Positions 47,301 through 59,800 of a DNA stretch of 64,000 nucleotides are shown here, one piece after another. Both the position numbers and the translations under genes were made by a program. Within the stretch, counting starts at the first letter, position 1; the number at the start of each line of letters is the position of its first letter. Source of the DNA: Irpex lacteus (taxonomy: Eukaryota > Basidiomycota > Agaricomycetes > Polyporales > Irpicaceae); assembly GCA_001986395.2 (NCBI GenBank), contig MQVO02000025.1, positions 62,001 through 126,000 on the forward strand, written 5' to 3'. The notes under the pieces were generated by a model that was not told the origin of the DNA, did not search any database, and worked only from the letters and a program-made list of their open reading frames with translations.

Positions 47301-48998
47301 CGAATTCGCGCCAACGTCGCCGACACGGAAATTGTTCTCGAGTCCCCAATCGAATCTGAGATTGCGGACCTTATTCCCGAAATATACGCGATGCTTCTAA
47401 TCGACGATCCCGACGCCACAGATCCTAAGACCGTGAACCAGGCTAAACGTAGCCAGTACTGGAGCCACTGGGTCGGTGCCATGCATGAGGAACTCGAAGC
47501 CCTAGAAGCGAAAGGAGTATACGACGAAGTCGACGAACTACCGCCTCACAGAAAGGCGATCGACGCCAAGTGGGTGTTGCACATCAAACGCGACTCCGAT
47601 GGTCATATCGTCCGGTTCAAGGCTCGCCTCGTAGCCAGAGGTTTCACTCAGATACCAGGCCAGGACTTCACGTACACGTTCGCGCCTGTAGCCAAATGGG
47701 ATTCAATTCGCGCTGTCCTCGCCATTGCTGCTATCCAGGGTCTCTACCTCCGCCATATCGACATTAAGACGGCCTTCCTTAATGGGCCTCTTGAGGAAGA
47801 GATTTACCTACGCAAGCCCGACATCGTCGGATCAGGCTACTGGCGTCTCCGCAAGGGTCTCTACGGCCTGAAGCAAGCCGGTCGTGCCTGGTACCTGGAG
47901 TTCAACGAGAAGTACTCGTCTTTGGGCTTCAATCGACTGCAGACAGACTGGAGCGTTCATTTACGCAATCGCGACGGACGCAAGGCGCTATCTACCACCA
48001 GTGTAGACGATATTCTACTCGGCACCAAGGAGAAGACTGAATCTGACGGCGTCGTCTCAGACTTGGGCGAGATCTATGACATCACCGACAACGGACCACC
48101 TGAACACCTGCTCGGTTGCAAGGTTACACGCGACCTCACTCGGGGCTCTATCACTATGTCCCAGGGCTCCTTCATCGGTGCCCTCCTCTGAACGTTCCAG
48201 ATGGAAACCTGCAACGCCGTCTCCACTCCCCTTCCACCCAAGACGCGCCTTACCTCTGATCAATGTCCCAAAACGGACGAAGAACGCGCAGAGATGGCCA
48301 CAAAGCCCTACCGTGCTCTGGTAGGCAAATGTATGTATCTCGTCACCGCGACACGTCCAGACATCGCGTTTGCCGTACGAGAACTTGCCAAGTTCATGGG
48401 TAACTATGGTCCCGAGCACTGGGCCGCGGCAAGACATCTGTTACGCTATCTGCAAGGCACTCGATCACTTGGGCTGGTGCTGGGACGTGCCGACGACCCG
48501 TATCCCTTGTTCCGTGGATTCACCGACTCGGATTGGGCTGGAGGAGAAGGGAGGAAATCTGTATCTGGATATGTGATGATGATGGGAGATTCGCCGATCG
48601 CGTGGAGTTCGAGGCAACAGGCTGTGGTAGCCCTTTCGTCGTGCGAGGCTGAATATCTGGCCTGCACGCACGCCGCCTGCCAGATCATGTGGACACGACA
48701 CTTCCTCAAGGAGCTAGGCTTCGAACAGCCCGGTCCAACCCCACTGCTCTGCGATAACGAAGGAACGGTCGCAAGTACTCACGACCCTCACGGCGCGACG
48801 CGCATGAAACACATCGACATTCGCATCCATTACATCCGGGACTGCGTCAACGATGGCTTCATTACAACCTCACGTGTAGCTGGACCGGAGAACCCGGCTG
48901 ACTTATTCACGAAAGCGTTGGGACGCGTACAGCATGAAGCTGGAGTCAAACGACTGGGATTGGAGAGCTCAGGTCAAGGGGGGGTGTCAAGCCGGTGA
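44335..48998 (+). pseudogene. copia gag-pol polyprotein with a frameshift and an in-frame stop
   Basis: The first frame (44335-46167) holds gag, a CCHC-like knuckle (CPRPIGHRTADC) and an aspartic protease with DSGANRHIFYD. The frame breaks near 46160 inside the GAG-pre-integrase region, where the usual WHRRLGH-type block is damaged. The second frame (46167-48191) has the integrase with D in VHVDICGPF, D in RIDNATELV and E in PQNGVAERGN, and reverse transcriptase with DIKTAFLNGPLEEEIYL and SVDDILLG. TGA at 48189-48191 interrupts GALL|TFQMETCN; the frame then continues in RNase H (TDSDWAGGEGRKSVSGY, SSCEAEYLA, ENPADLFTKAL) to 48998. CGA to TGA is the simplest reading of that stop. Confidence 0.9.
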
Positions 48999-49201
48999 CC
49001 CGATCTCTTACCGGATTAGGCAGTAGAGGGCGCATCAGCGCCGGTGGACTATTTGGGACATTTACGATCGAGTATTTTCATGTATAAAATCGTCGTTCCC
49101 GGCACAGCGGTACTCTATTCTGTCTTACGCTGTGCCAGGTATGTCCCCCATCACAGAGAATATTATTCTGTCTTACGCTGTGCCAGATCATCAGATTGAC
49201 A
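48985..49201 (+). repeat. copia 3' LTR
   Basis: Preceded by the purine tract and followed by GCGAG. Same features as the 5' LTR. Confidence 0.9.
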
Positions 49202-49285
49202 GCGAGCAGCCAAACGTGATGTCGAACTAGACAAGCAAGGAATTGATATCTTGAAGCCGGTCTCGTTCGAAGGTGGGCTGTAAGC

Positions 49286-50109
49286 TGCGTCGCAAAAATC
49301 GGGTTGAGCTTATCAGCGTCGACAGGGATTTTGATGTTTATAATGCCAGCCTATTGTACCGACCAGCACTTATATTGTCAAGCGCCAACGATTTTGAGTG
49401 CTGATAATCCCTAGGCGACACCGATTTTGTGGGCGCTATAATGATAACCTCTTATATACCATGGCGTGCAAGCATATCAGCACTCAAAACCATGGCGGCC
49501 TACTTTATAACCACTCGTAATCTTGGCTGCCAAGAATTATAAGCATCACCACAGGCCCACAACAAAAAGAATGATAGACATAACACCGGGACATACATAT
49601 ACTTGAAGCAATGATAGCGGCACGGCACATATGCGTTCCATTTGCCTAAGTACGAGAGAAGAAATTGGGTATATATTACAATCTATTTCCTGTATATACA
49701 AGCCCATATAGAGCTGTGGCAAGGCGGCACGGCTATTCGATAGCACCCGTGTTCGATTCCGGCCAATGACATTTGATCTCAGCTCGGGCCACCGCAAGAG
49801 ACCGACTCAATAGGTGAAATAAGGTAATAAACAACGAAAAGGTCGAATCTTTTAATTGCTTAAGCATCCCTAGCGCCCAGGATTATAATCTCCCCGCGGT
49901 GGGATTATAATGTCCCAGCGGCTGCATTATAATGTGTGGCGGGGACGCTGATAAGCGATGATATGCTCGTACGCGTGGCATTATCAGTGCTCGGTGAAAT
50001 TGTGCACGGATTATTAGCTCTGATAATCCCCCCAAATGCATTTCATGTCTGATGAGTCTTATCAACGTCCACCTGTGCTTACAGTGCCCACTCGGGTTTT
50101 TGCGACGTG
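49286..50109. mobile_element. 824-bp TIR element, tandem copy 1
   Basis: The ends CGTCGCAAAAATC and GGTTTTTGCGACG are inverted, with TG outside both. The interior is rich in TTATAAT motifs and has a tRNA-like stretch (49711-49770). That stretch shows a GTGGCAAGGCGG A-box-like sequence, a GCT/AGC arm around ATTCGAT and a GTTCGATTCC B-box. No protein is seen. Confidence 0.65.
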
Positions 50110-50215
50110 CAATGGAAGCAGGTGCGAGAAGGGAGGTAGGAGGAGCGTTGTCGAAACTAGGGTGCTCAGCGATCTTCGTGGGTTTGTATTTCCTGTTATA
50201 ATCTGTCTAGTACAT

Positions 50216-51039
50216 TGCGTCGCAAAAATCGGGTTGAGCTTATCAGCGTCGACAGGGATTTTGATGTTTATAATGCCAGCCTATTGTACCGACCAGCACT
50301 TATATTGTCAAGCGCCAACGATTTTGAGTGCTGATAATCCCTAGGCGACACCGATTTTGTGGGCGCTATAATGATAACCTCTTATATACCATGGCGTGCA
50401 AGCATATCAGCACTCAAAACCATGGCGGCCTACTTTATAACCACTCGTAATCTTGGCTGCCAAGAATTATAAGCATCACCACAGGCCCACAACAAAAAGA
50501 ATGATAGACATAACACCGGGACATACATATACTTGAAGCAATGATAGCGGCACGGCACATATGCGTTCCATTTGCCTAAGTACGAGAGAAGAAATTGGGT
50601 ATATATTACAATCTATTTCCTGTATATACAAGCCCATATAGAGCTGTGGCAAGGCGGCACGGCTATTCGATAGCACCCGTGTTCGATTCCGGCCAATGAC
50701 ATTTGATCTCAGCTCGGGCCACCGCAAGAGACCGACTCAATAGGTGAAATAAGGTAATAAACAACGAAAAGGTCGAATCTTTTAATTGCTTAAGCATCCC
50801 TAGCGCCCAGGATTATAATCTCCCCGCGGTGGGATTATAATGTCCCAGCGGCTGCATTATAATGTGTGGCGGGGACGCTGATAAGCGATGATATGCTCGT
50901 ACGCGTGGCATTATCAGTGCTCGGTGAAATTGTGCACGGATTATTAGCTCTGATAATCCCCCCAAATGCATTTCATGTCTGATGAGTCTTATCAACGTCC
51001 ACCTGTGCTTACAGTGCCCACTCGGGTTTTTGCGACGTG
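50216..51039. mobile_element. 824-bp TIR element, tandem copy 2
   Basis: Appears identical over its whole length to 49286-50109, in the same orientation, exactly 930 bp away and separated by a unique 106-bp spacer (50110-50215). Confidence 0.7.
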
Positions 51040-52153
51040 AGGATCAAAGCGATACTGTACGTAAATAAACGTACCGGTTGGATTCAGAGAGGCTCAGGAA
51101 CAGCCACTACAACCAGCTTATCGAGCGGGTCACGCAGATTGAAGAGTCTTGTGTGGGTATCGGAGGCGTGCAAACAAATTTCATGGAATGGAGGGTCGTT
51201 ATCCTCTCCATGGTCACAAAACCAGCAGCCAGGTCCGCTGTAGATAAAGTTCAAAGGGTATGTGATGAGGGAGGAGTGAAGAACGGGGCCTTAGAAACGT
51301 CCGTGACGAGGAGAACCTAGATATTCGAAAGCTATCTGGTTGTATACCGTAACGAGACAGTGGCCCCGTTGGCACAATATAGAGAAAGACTGGGTGGACC
51401 GCACGTATGCAACAAAAGACGTATGCATGTAAATAGGACTCATCGTTCGTCCATCCGTACAGGAACTGATAACGACACGGGTCCGAGCTCCTCGTTCAGC
51501 CGTGCGGGTGAGCATGGCAGATATGCGAGAGGTGGTGTGTTAATAGAGACTCGCGCGTAGCGGAAAGACAGCTTTGAGTGCTGCGTGATACTGTCGTGAG
51601 GGATTGACGCTGTGTAGAGAGGGAACTGTGAGCTGCAAATAAGCCACTGGGCCATATCAGGGCACGTACAGACGTATAAGAATTATTGCTACGCACCCCT
51701 TTCAGACAAGAGTCATGAAATGTTATCGTCTCCATCACGTAGCTGTGCAAGTCAGCTGAGTTCCTCGTTCCACATCCCTCCTTCGTTTCGCGTCTGAAGG
51801 GTTAAAATATGCTGTTTTCAGCGGCGACGGCATCATGCCAGTAGTTGGCGTAACTGGATTAACCAGAGTGAGTATACATGACTGCGTACGTAGCGAAAGC
51901 CCCAAGAATCGAGGAGATTGAGTAGGCTCAATGCGAGCGAGCGGCAGGTGTACATATACGAGTATGAGCACGACTCGTGATTTAGAGGTTCGTGTCGTGA
52001 TGAGGGTGGTGGACATGATGCAGAGGGTGGTGGACATGATGCAGAGGGCAGTGCGAGAGGATCCAAGTCAATCGGCGAGCCGTCTGAAGACGTCATAGGG
52101 AGAATATGGTCGTCGTGACACTGCACATGAGAGAATTCGGGCATGGAGGAAAT
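51040..52153. other. No gene recognised; short tandem repeat inside
   Basis: A 21-bp unit (GTGGTGGACATGATGCAGAG plus G) is repeated twice at about 52006-52047. Frames here are short and lack family features. Confidence 0.35.
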
Positions 52154-52981
52154 GCCGCCTACCGCTCACGCCTACCGCCAAGCGGCAGTGTCTGTCCCGC
52201 CTAGCGGGCCCGCTTGGTCAGTAGAGATAGATGAAAAATATTGCTGAATATATCCTAATAAGTAGATATAAGTCCCTGTGAAGATATATTTGTCAGCGCA
52301 TTCTAGTTACTGTCGTTTGCATAACGAAATGGAATTGCAACGCTTTGCGGCGGCATCCTTCGACACTATTTATATTGTGCAGTGAGTATAATTTCATGGT
52401 ACTTAGACCGTTCACGCTGGTGGATGGCTTGGACTCACTGCTGCACAAATGCCGGAAGGAGGAGTTATCATTGCGTTCGAGCGCAAGATACGACAAGAAG
52501 CATAAAAACCCTCTTACTGGCTATTATCTGTCATTCAATTCTAATTCAACTGCACTCTCTGGAGGTGTTCTTCAACTGCTGCCGTGCACATTTAAGCACC
52601 CTACTAGTAGGTACCAAGGGTAAATCATACACTCGCTGCACGAGTCACACTGGAGAGGGATTTAATTTACTTAATAATTATTCAGTAATATACCTTGAAA
52701 AAAGAACATAGACCGCTAAGCGGACCCGCTCGTTTGAGCGGGACCCGCTTGGTGGACCTGCTAACCGCGATCACTACGAGAGCTGCACAATGTACACTAC
52801 AAAGTCCTCAATTAGCGTCGTACACGTCCTTAAGAAATGTATAATTCACCTGCAAAGAAATGCTCCCTGGAAGAGTGATAGATAACACGGATACAGGTAG
52901 AGAACAAGTTGGCTAGTGAGATGGGTACCGCTCAGCGGGAGACGCACTGCCGCTGGGCGGTAGGCGTGAGCGGGAGGCGGC
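52154..52981. mobile_element. 828-bp non-autonomous element with hairpin-rich TIRs
   Basis: GCCGCCTACCGCTCACGCCT at the left is matched in inverse at the right over about 60 bp with a few mismatches (GCCGCCTCCCGCTCACGCCT on the minus strand). Each TIR contains internal self-complementary blocks (CCGCCAAGCGG, CCCGCCTAGCGGG). A similar block (CCGCTAAGCGG, GCTCGTTTGAGC) recurs internally at about 52711-52740. No coding content and no clear TSD. Confidence 0.6.
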
Positions 52982-54599
52982 ACTTTCTCTTTGCCCAGAG
53001 AATTCGAGTCAGCCTGAAACATAACCAGAACTTCGCAGTAGTACCTGGAAGCTATCTTCTAGGTACTTATCGCGCATGTACAAAAGCACGCCCTGATCCA
53101 TTCTTCCTGATATAAATGACGGTGTGCGTATGGCAACAACTCGGAGAGAACATGACATGCAGGTGAAGAGATCAGGCGTGGGAACAGAGAAAGCACAGGC
53201 CGAGAGCAGACGCCCATTCTTTAGCTGGCACATCCACGCCGCTAGCCCGGAACATCAAACTGTGACTACTTGATACTAAGTACTAGGCTTAGGAGGGCTA
53301 TCTAGGGCTCGATAGATGCCGTGGCATTTATACGATTTTTCGCTTCTAAATTTATCGTATTCAACTTTCCCCTCCAAACTCTCGTTCACTCGACACTGGC
53401 CCAGCGACCTCATGTCTTCTGCCCGCCGCCACTGCTTGCCAGTTTATGCAAAATACCCCTTATCTGCGGTTTCTTCAAGCTCTGTTACATGTGCCTTCAA
53501 AGTTGGCGTTATAGACTCTCAGACCGTGTCACTGGACGTGCATGAACTCGTAGCGAGCGGGAAACAAGAAGCAGAGGTATCTGTGAGTTGGAGAGGCTCG
53601 GGATCATATTGACAACTTGAAGTAAGTAAGGTGTGCGACTCTCAGTTGTCTTAATACTGGAGTATGATAACATTACTCTATTCCCTGCACATCCGCGTAT
53701 TACGTTTACTTACAACTCTTGCAGTACCAGTCCAAAGCGAGGATACGTCCTCCTCCGACTTAGAATGTAGAACCACTGCATTTCCAATCTCATCGATATG
53801 TATGTCACTCATCAAAACATTGCGTTGTGTCTGCGCCATGGATGTCGTTCCTTCAACCTCTGGTAACAGGTATGTTCAAGTTGGAGCTCTTTTTACGAGG
53901 CCTCGATGATAACGTGAAATATCCCTTGTGCTCTAGTTCTGCTCTTATAAGAACATGGACCACCTTTTACCTACGTACGTGCTTTGACAACGGTCGCTGA
54001 AAGCCACTCACTACGCGACTATTGGGTGATGCCTTGTTCACAATACGTGCGTCGTCTCTCCTTCTTATTATGAATAAGCTCATCTTCCCTCGCGCCCGCT
54101 TTCATCAAGTGCCCAAGCTCGTCATGTATCCCTCCCTGAGCCGGGCCTGGGTCTTCGAATGTTATCGCAAATAATCGATAATGCATCCCGTAAATGCATC
54201 ACAGATTGCCCCGGGTCATATCGTCTACTTGACTAGGCACTAATGTGGGTACGACCTGGAATATATTCACTTCAGGTTTGGTCTATCTGTGTGCGTCACC
54301 GCGGGAACCACGGGGCACATCGAATGCGGCAGATAGATGTCCTCATACTGGAGATAAAGTGCACCAATACATCGAGGAACCGGGAATCACACACATGAGG
54401 AGACGGTGTGTATGATCGACTGAGCGGTGCGAAATATGAGCGTTGAGGAATACTGTGTGCGTTCACGCTTTATACCATGTTTCATTGTCGTAGCTCACCA
54501 GCTCATGCTCATCACGACGTTCTCTCAACGAACCACAGAGCAAGAAGGATCAATGTTCACGAGTTTTTTTTTTTTTTCCTGCCGCTGCGCTCTGTTCAC
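52982..54599. other. Upstream region of paralogue 3, no gene recognised
   Basis: Contains ATGGATGTCGTTCCTTC...CAG|GTATGTTC (53839-53878), a donor-like motif shared with paralogue 1's upstream DNA, and a T run at about 54564-54578. Confidence 0.35.
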
Positions 54600-54893
54600 A
54601 GCGCTCGCCTTGACAGAACTAACGCTGTCCAGAAGAGTCTCGTTGACAACCTGTGGGAGAACGCCCTCGTCACGCGTCCATGGTGTGCTACGAGACACAG
54701 CACCCATCCACGGCCTCTTTAATTTCCGACGCATTGCTTTACCAGGTCCCCTGTACATCGATTGATGGTGTGTCCGCTCTACACCGCATCCGAGTACACA
54801 AGCTGATCTCTGCGTGCATATAGATCGAGGACGGGCTGCCCTCAAATCCTCCGCAACCTTCATCGCTGCCTACGTCCCCTCATCCACGACACT
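54600..54893 (+). promoter_or_regulatory. Conserved leader of paralogue 3
   Basis: Nearly identical to 40891-41184. See that entry for the shared blocks. Confidence 0.6.
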
Positions 54894-56877
54894 ATGGACC
54901 CAGCGAGCGCTATCATTGGCATCGTCTCGTTCGGTTTCACCGTCTTTGCCAAGGTTAACGAGATTCGCAAATCGATCAAAGGTGCGCCTCAGCAGGTACA
55001 AGCTCTGCAGGATACTTGCGACACTGTGGAGATGCTACTGGGCGAGCTACGGTCACTCGAGACGCACATCGTACTTCAATCAGAAAACGACCTTGCGAGC
55101 TTGAAGCGACTTTGCGAGCGAGCGCAGCGGTGCCTGGATGAAGTGGAAAAGGCTGTTGACAAGGTGGTAGCCGAGAACTCAGGAAGAAAATCTGGGAGAG
55201 AGGTAAAAGTTAGACTGCGAAAGTGGGTGCTGAGCAAAGACGATCTGGAGGAGACATCGAAGAAATTGAACGCGGTTCTGGAGGCACTGCGAGTGATGAT
55301 GGACTTTATACAGTTGTGAGTGTCTACTTTCATGGACCTACATTCCACCATCCACTTATCTGCTGCTTAGCCGTCATGTCATGTTTGTCGCCGCACACGT
55401 CCACATAGAACAGAATCTCCATTTTTCCCGCACAGTGCAGTATCGCACCTCGACGTCCACTACCTGCATTTCCTCGATATCCTCTCGACATACCGGCCCT
55501 CTGAAGTGCTCTGATAATTGCACATGCCGCTGCCACGCTCAATCCCTCTCCCCCCTCATCCCGCAATCGCTGGCACCCTATGTCGGCCAGCTGTTTATCT
55601 CGAAACAGCTGCTCCATCCCGCGTTCACACCCTGGAACTGCTGTAACGTCGAAACATGCCGCGGTACATACCTGAAGCCCGCAAAAGTTGTGTATACCCT
55701 TCCTTGGTCACTATTCCATGGGTCGTTTCAGACCTCGTCGAATCAACGAATCCATTTCTCGATCAACGCATGTAGAACTGTTCTATTCTCTTCCCCCATC
55801 CTAAGAGCGATTCGGAAGGGCGATGTACACGGAGTTCGTGATTTGTTCGCAAAACAACAAGCGTCCATTTGGGACGTCGATATCAGAGGTATTTCCCTCC
55901 TCCAGGCAAGCAGTCCCACAGTACTCTTGGCCGGATATGATTACTGAATGCCAATATCTCAGTGGGCCTGTGCACGATGGCAAAACTATCGCACCGAAGC
56001 TCAACTCGAGATAGTTCGCTTCCTGGTAGAGGCGGGGGCAGACACACTTCTCTTTGCGCAGTCTGTTGAGCGAGAGCCTTTTGCTTCTCTTGAAGTCTCG
56101 AACGACTGACATCGGTGTACTTCTAGCACAGGAACAAGCTACTCTGCCCATGACACACTTGCCATAGGCCTCTTTACACACCTCCTAGGTGAACCCGACC
56201 CAGGCCAATCCTTCACGGCGTCCATCCAAACGAACGCAGCCGCGATCAGCGTCTTCCGTTCTATCTTCAACACGGACGCCTTAGATGCACTACAAGACGT
56301 CCTATCTCGCCGTTATGGACACTCGGACGAAGACACGGCACGTTTACTAACATCCGTCGAAACCACCGAGTACATCATGGCCCGGTCTTCTGTGTTCGAC
56401 GCTATCCGGTATACTCCCTTACGGTATGCAATGCGATTCTCGCCTTCAAGTGTGGAGTCCCTCCTAGCACAAGGTGCCGATGCCGCAGCAGAGCCCACTC
56501 TGGCGTATGCCGTCAGCAACGGGAAAACTGCCTTGATCAAATTACTCATTAACAATGGCGCAGATGTGAACATGAAGTACAAGGGGCGAACAGCGGTGCA
56601 TTGGGTTTGCTACAAGTGCTTCTACAACACCTTCTTTGAACTTCTCCGATGTGCAGAAGACAAAATTGACTGGGATGCTCGAACGCGGGAGGGACAGAAT
56701 GCGTTGGATTTGTTTGATGCGGGTGTGTCGGAGGGAAGGGCTTCGTACTTGACTTCCGAGGAGGTCGAAGAGTTCCGTTCAGTCATCATATCCCATATGG
56801 ATCCTTCTCAGTTACGAGTAGTCGAAGACGAGCCCTTGGACATTCCTGGTGCATTCCCTTTAGATACTGAGTCCTGA
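54894..56877 (+). CDS. HeLo-like / Cys-rich linker / ankyrin protein, paralogue 3
   Basis: HeLo-like domain MDPASAIIGIVSFGFTVFAK with loop DTVEMLLGELRSLETHIV. Exon 2 has CSDNCTCRCHAQS and CNVETCRGTYLKPAK. The ankyrin part has VESLLAQGADAAAEP, LIKLLINNGADVNMKYKG and TAVHWVCYKC, and ends PLDTES at 56877. The spacing of exon ends matches paralogue 1, with introns starting at about 55316 and 55902 and one ending near 56126. In the TALHWAC motif Leu and Ala are replaced by Val, so this repeat may be relaxed. No disabling change seen. Confidence 0.75.
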
Positions 56878-59800
56878 TCGCACATATTTGTATTCCCACT
56901 CGGAGACGACTTGCTTGAGTGCATATATATGTAGATTTAATACTGAGCAGCTGGCATATGTATCAGTCCTCGAGTTCATATACCTGTCATCTCTGTAGGG
57001 ACTTATTGACATACGATCGTATCTTCCAGTACTACTATACGAGTCGCAGACTCAGGCTTGATCCTGTCATTACTGCCTGTCCTCTGGTCCTGATTGCAGA
57101 CGGTTCCACCAGCACGCCTCGCATTTGCTCTCGAGATCTTAGTTATTTGCTGCTAAGTGCACATATGGGTGTCCGTAGCACCCTCTGAGATGCGACACAC
57201 TGGATGAGCTGTCGCTGGCGAAGTCTGATCCTGTCGCTCTTTTGACGTCCGTTAAAACTTACGTATCCTCGCTACTGGCTCTCGCGTGTCGGGCTTCGCA
57301 CGAGAGGTTTCTAACAATCACAATGCTAGCAACGCTATGGTGTAAGCCACCGTGCCCTCTAAAACGCATATAATGGGTAATCAAACACATTTTCTGATCT
57401 ATCATTATAGACAAGCGAAATCAACGCAACTAAGTAAGAACGTCTTGTTACGTGACATATCGACCTCCATAGCTTTGGAACTTGAAGCCCCTCTTGGCGA
57501 CAGCGAACGTGCAACTACTCAAAAAAGGTGGTACTGAGGGAATCGTACCGATACGCATAAGATGTGCCTACCTACGATAGGAGAGTAAACCCGTATCAAA
57601 GGATGTCAGTGCTGTGAGTTTTATTGAGTCATGCAGTGCACACACACCGTGGTCCAGCACCCCGGGATGATCTCTTCTTTGATTTAAGGAACTGAGGCAG
57701 AGTCGATCCAATTGATCCTACGAGGGAGAGGTGCAACTGAGCATCAATGAGGAAGCAGAAAAGGCGGTGAGAGAGGAGGGCGCACGTGAGGCATCAAGTG
57801 GGTGAACGACACGATGAGCAAGAATAGTTGAATACTCACTGAACGGGTTATCAGCGCATCGTCATGAGTCAGATCCCATCCCACGGCCACCTCACACCTC
57901 ACACCTTCTTCTACCAACGTGCGCGCTAGCGCAGAAGAGGCCAAACTTCCCAATTGGCCGGGATTCTCGGGTATTTGTGCGTTGGAGGCCAGACTTGTAT
58001 GAAAGGACTGTACTTTGGCAAAAGAGGGGTTCGAGAACCGTGATTGGTGGGCACGACCTCCGTGCGTTTTTCTTGAAATAGTGAGGTGAGTGTTGTGGAG
58101 CGTACTGAAGGCTGAGTGATGGTATGGGAAACATACCAGCCAGAAATTCGGAGTACCTCCAGTGAAGGGCAGGATAATCACCTCGAAGGAGGCGTTGCTA
58201 GATCCAAAGCTCTCGGGTCTGTATCGAGGGCGTTTGCGTTGCATTGCAAAGCGTGGGAAGTGGATGTCGTTCTGATGGCCACTGCAACCTGTTCCATCGT
58301 AGCTAGACACGTGTAAGGATGCAATGGCAAAGCCATTGCTAACGACGGTCTCTTGACGGCTTTCGTGGTGAGACTCGTCGCAGAATATAAACACAAGGTG
58401 CATTTTGTGGTAGCTCTCCGGCATGCCGAGAATTGTCGAAATCTTGGTTAAATCATGAGGTAAGCGTCGGTGAAGGGTAATCAGGTAAAAACAAGGTACA
58501 CACGAAAGACACGTACATATAAAAAGGACTCACTGACGGTGCCGGTGAGCGGTGTGAGCCTGAAACGGCAACTGACAACACGGACAGGAATCCGTCCTCT
58601 TCGTTCGGGAGTTAGTGGGCAAGGGGAGTAAGATAGCGTTGATATAAAAGGTGGGTAAAGTCACGGCATTGGGTGTTGTAGGTCGTAAAATGTCACTGAC
58701 CGACGCCGCGTGCGCCATGGAATGAAAGTGACGAACTTGAACGTGAACGTGCTAAACTCACGGTCAACGCGCGCACGCACTTCCAGGAGTCATTGTTATC
58801 CACCTTGGGAACCTAAAAATCACCGAGCGCCACCTTCTCCACCAATTCGACGCGCGAGCTAGCTCTCCTTACGCTTGTCGCAGGTATCATTGCAATGCCC
58901 CGTGTCTGCCAGTGACGGTACCAACCGCGATGGCGAGGAGCGGCTGGCCAGCAGGAGGAAGAATTGCCGCGAGGGATGGGTCCACAGTATGATAAGAGAA
59001 GTAGCACCGTGGCCTTCCAATGCAATGAGAGTGACGAAGAAGTCACGGGCGCAACTCGCGAGTTCAAGCGTGTCACGACGGGGGTAAAGAGACATTAGGC
59101 ACAAGCCGGAGTTGATGTCATGTCGAGGGAGGATATCTTGATTTCAGCAGCGAGTCGTGTGGTGAGGCCATAGGGAGAATGTGTCCAGTGGTTGTGAAAC
59201 TGCGAGGAGGAGAGTTCAAATTGTAGACGTCTTGCAGTATCAACTTGAACGTACCTAGCAACAATCATACTTCTTTAGTAGCCAATGCCAAAGCATACTA
59301 CATACGCGTATGAGGTCTCGAGTGAATAGTTGCGGCTGTGTTCACTGTTAGTGCCTATGCAGGCGGAAGTCCTGCAGCAGGTAGCGTGAAGAGATCAAGC
59401 CTCACGCCTCACGCCTCAGCTACTCAACTTAAGAATAAAGCGCTGTCCGTGTCAGCTGCTGCAACCTGTATATACTACGAAGACGTTGCTCAAAGCGCTC
59501 ACTTGAACAAGAGTATCGCCCTTAAAAGAGAATTACTGGCATCCTGTGGGGGAATGCAATCGTTATGAGCATGAGAGTCTGAGAGTCACGGTGTTGGTCG
59601 GTGCTTAGCGAAAACAAGTTACAACAAGCAAGCGAGCAAACGCACCTTATACTATTTAGCCATTGGTACATACTGTAGTCAAAATACATCTATATTCCGC
59701 TATCGTCGAGCTTTCGGGTCATTCAGAGGGACGAAATTGGGTGAGTCACTGTGAGTGCAACTTGAATGTCACGGTGTGCGCCGCTGTGAGAGGAGGTCGT

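Larger units (their letters stand above)
44042..49201 (+). mobile_element. Young Ty1/copia LTR retrotransposon
   Basis: 217-bp LTRs (44042-44258 and 48985-49201; TGTCAAGCC...GATTGACA) differ at one position that I can see. The element is flanked by the 5-bp duplication GCGAG (44037-44041 and 49202-49206). A primer-binding site follows the left LTR and a G-rich polypurine tract (AAGGGGGGG, 48976-48984) precedes the right one. The pol order, integrase before reverse transcriptase, defines copia. The coding frame carries one frameshift and one nonsense change, so this copy is probably not autonomous despite its youth. Confidence 0.93.

Noticed and set aside
49286..51039. CRISPR-like array from the direct repeats.
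   Set aside because: Only two long copies, TIR-bounded, in a eukaryotic setting.
57744..58424. A second gene in the HeLo/ankyrin duplication unit.
   Set aside because: The matching DNA behind paralogue 1 does not keep the frame, so listed only as doubtful.
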